From NCBI GenBank assembly GCA_950295325.1, contig OX485803.1, forward strand, positions 49,927,554 to 49,987,553: 60,000 bases of DNA. Reading direction: 5' to 3'. Under the pieces are notes generated by a model. It did no database searches. It worked only from the letters and a program-made list of their open reading frames with translations, and was not told the origin of the DNA. This document shows positions 57,629 to 60,000 of this stretch, one piece after another. Within the stretch, counting starts at the first letter, position 1. Every line of letters begins with the position of its first letter. Origin of the DNA: Polytrichum commune. Its lineage: Eukaryota; Streptophyta; Polytrichopsida; Polytrichales; Polytrichaceae. The position numbers and the translations under genes were made by a program.

Positions 57629-59090
57629 CACAACCTACAATTCACAATCTTCAAAGTATAAATATATTATAATAGATGTCGATTAGTGTTAAGTATATTT
57701 ACATCACTTTGACCTTAAAATTGAGGTACCATGTTCATTAGAACGGCCTCCGTGACCAATCATATAGGAGCAAGTGTTTCATGCCACCTAGCATCCATTG
57801 CAAGATTATTTGTGTGGGTAATATGCACTACACTAAAACATATTTAGAGCGTACCATATCTTGCTTATTGGTTTAGCATTTATTTTGCCACATGTCATCA
57901 CATTATTGGTTGGGTTTTGTAGAATTCTAAGATGGAAATTGCAGTTCATCTTCAAAAGTGCCAAACCAAAACCACTTGATACAAGATTTGGTGTTAGGGT
58001 AGTCCGTTGTTGTACCAATTTTTGATATATTGTGCTCTTACTACTAAAATTTGTAAAATTAGTGTGATTGAATATGATTTATGCTAATTATTAAATTGAA
58101 AAAAGAGAATGATCAAATATTATCCTCTATATATATGTTGTACTATATATATATTGTAACATGATATCAAGTATTGGATTAAATTAGTAATAAAATAGGG
58201 ATCACTTAATATTCCATTTAATCTCATAAGAGATTTTTGCATTTCAACCATTTGCTGCAACTTGTCCATTGTAACTTATAGGATAAAATTGTAAATAGAT
58301 TTGGTTGTTCACTGGAGATTTTTGGTTGCAGTTAGGGCAATTGCCAACCATAGACCTTCAGTTGACACCTAAAGTGTTTTTTTTATGCATTTTCTTATCA
58401 TAAGTTGCAATGAATGAGTTGCAACAAATGGTTCCAATAGACAAGTTGTCTCTAGTGTAGGGAAACAATTTTGATTCACATGACAACACAAACCAAATGA
58501 CCCTTGTGAGTTAGAGTATGAGCCCAAAATGAGTGCTCATATTTGTTTTATGTTTAGGACCTACTTAGAATTGCATTTGGAGTGTTGTTAAAACAATCAA
58601 AAGTATAAAAAGAGTGAGGCTTGGTGTGGTTTATGTTTTAGGCTTCAAGCCATTTTGTGTGGTGAATTAGAAGCTTAGTGACATTAGGGAGTGTTTTGAT
58701 TAGAGGAGTAGTGTTTGAGGAGGCAAGAGGAAGAGCCTTTGAGTTAATTGTTTGAATTAGAACGTGTTCTTGTTAGTTTAGGGGGGTAAGGAGTTAATGG
58801 ATAGGATAAGGTCCTACTAAGTAGGAGATGGCTAAGGAGGTTGTGGTTTGGGTGCCCTCCCTCCTTCCTTCCTCCTCTCTCTCATTCTCTCTCTCTCTCA
58901 TGTGTGTGTGTGTGTGTGTGTGTGAGTGTGGGTGTGGGTGTGTGTGTTGTAGTGTGGTAGAAAAATATATTTGATTAGGGGGGAACTTAGAAATATAGTG
59001 ATTAAGGTAGGAATTAGTAAGTAGTTTATTAGGATTAGTAAGGCGTGGTTAGATTAATTAGCTAGGGGGGTTTGTAGAGATTAAGTAGCT
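57629..59090. other. Spacer with CT and TG microsatellites
   Basis: No gene is recognised. A (CT)n tract at 58876-58899 is followed by (TG)n at 58901-58924. Confidence 0.5.
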
Positions 59091-59093
59091 AAG

Positions 59094-59331
59094 GTTAAGA
59101 GTTGGGCTTATGAAGTTGCTGCCGCACTGGGTTAAGAGTTGGGCTTGTGAAGCAGCTGCCGCAGCTGGGCTAAGAGCTGAGCTTATGAAGCTGCTGCCGC
59201 AACTGGGTTAAAAGCTGGGCTTATGAAGCTGCTGCCGCACTGGGTTAAAAGCTGGGCTTATGAAGCTGCTGCCGCAACTGGGTTAAGAGCTGGGCTTATG
59301 AAGCTGTTGCCGCAGCTTGGCTAAGAGCTGG
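59094..59331 (+). repeat. 38-bp minisatellite, six units
   Basis: Units of 37-39 bases contain GGTTAAGAGCTGGGCTTATG followed by AAGCTGCTGCCGCA. They begin near 59094, 59131 and 59169 and continue at similar spacing. The copies are diverged at several positions and contain stops, so the array is not coding. It is distinctly GC-richer than its surroundings. Confidence 0.9.
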
Positions 59332-59910
59332 GAATATTAGCTGGGTTACCTACCTTAGACTAGGATGGTAGTTAAGCAATGGTCCAAGGGGGTGAGATGG
59401 CAATAGAATAGGGAAGAGTGTTTTTTAACACTTGTGTCCTTATTATGGAATAAATTGAAGTGCTAAGCTTGATGTGAAGTACCAGGGTGGGTTGTGTGGT
59501 TCCACACACAGAGAACGGCCCTGGGTTGACAATGGGGGATTAATACATTAGAAACTTAATTGCTACATGGAGTCTACAAGCCATAGCCTCACGGAGGCTA
59601 AGATCACTAATGAGAAAGCCTGGGCCAAAGCTAAGGTTTCAAGAGGAATATCCTTAAGGGCATGTGTAGCCAAGGCCGAGGGTTGGACCCTTGAGAAGGA
59701 CAACGCTCCACCCATTCATGAGGCTAGCATTAATAAAATGACATGACTTTAAGTAAGGTGGGTGCCCAATGAGATGGAAGTTACATTTCACGCTACCACA
59801 AGTTTCTATGGAGTGCATGTGATTCTCAAAACTATCACCCGGACTAGGACGCTTAAGGGTGGTGGGTTTGGCCTCACATAGAGCGTCCCTCTTTCTTGTA
59901 GTCTTCAGAC
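59332..59910 (-). other. Probable internal leader of an LTR element
   Basis: No conserved protein is recognised. If the primer-binding-site reading at 59911 is right, this stretch is the start of the internal region, read on the minus strand. On the plus strand a short open piece at about 59545-59750 looks peptide-like but has no recognisable family. Confidence 0.3.
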
Positions 59911-60000
59911 CACTTTGATACCAAGTGCAATTTGGTGATTCAACAAGTTGATATAAAAGACAATATTACTTTTACAAACATCCAAGGGCCTTAGTATATA
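59911..60000 (-). mobile_element. LTR boundary and primer-binding site of an LTR retrotransposon (off the right edge)
   Basis: Read on the minus strand, the sequence ...AATTGCA (ending at 59926) is followed after two bases by TGGTATCAAAGTG (59923-59911). TGGTATCA is the core of the primer-binding site for initiator tRNA-Met used by many plant LTR elements, usually two or so bases after the LTR's terminal CA. The LTR would extend to the right beyond the window. Only the boundary is visible. Confidence 0.5.

Noticed and set aside
57830-58070. Another family C MITE starting CACTACACTAAAACATATTTAG
   Set aside because: No matching inverse right end was found.

Overview
This is a gene-poor, AT-rich stretch of plant nuclear DNA. 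Two protein-coding genes are recognisable, both with plant-type relatives and GT-AG introns. Almost everything else is decayed transposable elements, many small inverted-repeat elements (MITEs), simple repeats and unassigned spacer. Two genes in 60 kb, nested elements and strongly diverged repeat copies suggest a large, repeat-rich land-plant genome. I cannot name the species. A seedless vascular plant or bryophyte is possible, but that is inference only.

Layout. Positions 1-812 (minus) hold the 5' end of an MRS2/CorA-type magnesium transporter gene, cut by the window edge; its leader may start near 3.6 kb. A foldback element with long arms lies at 3.7-4.9 kb. A frameshifted hAT transposase remnant is at 7.4-8.5 kb. 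From 9.6 to 19.3 kb there is a dense patchwork: a pogo-like remnant with the C-terminus of its transposase, a tRNA-related SINE with target-site duplication, and MITEs of PIF/Harbinger type (TTA/TAA duplications) and TA-duplicating type, some nested. From about 19.8 to 24.9 kb lies the one complete gene, a type II membrane sulfotransferase-like protein of 357 residues in six coding exons, with a GC-rich multi-exon leader. From 25 to 33.6 kb there is spacer, MITEs and a possible decayed fatty-acid-elongase-like fragment. At 33.6-35.6 kb is the wreck of a Ty3/gypsy-like element whose integrase region is followed by a PHD finger, then an LTR-like segment. From 36 to 60 kb there are more MITEs and foldbacks, an hAT-type MITE with a perfect 8-bp duplication, a second SINE copy, several minisatellites and, at the right edge, the apparent start of an LTR element on the minus strand.

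The two host genes have no evident functional link. The value of the window lies in the transposon record: several unrelated MITE interiors share the same termini, the same TA-type MITE sits at equivalent positions in two copies of another repeat with a third copy empty, and a retroelement carries a chromatin-reader domain.
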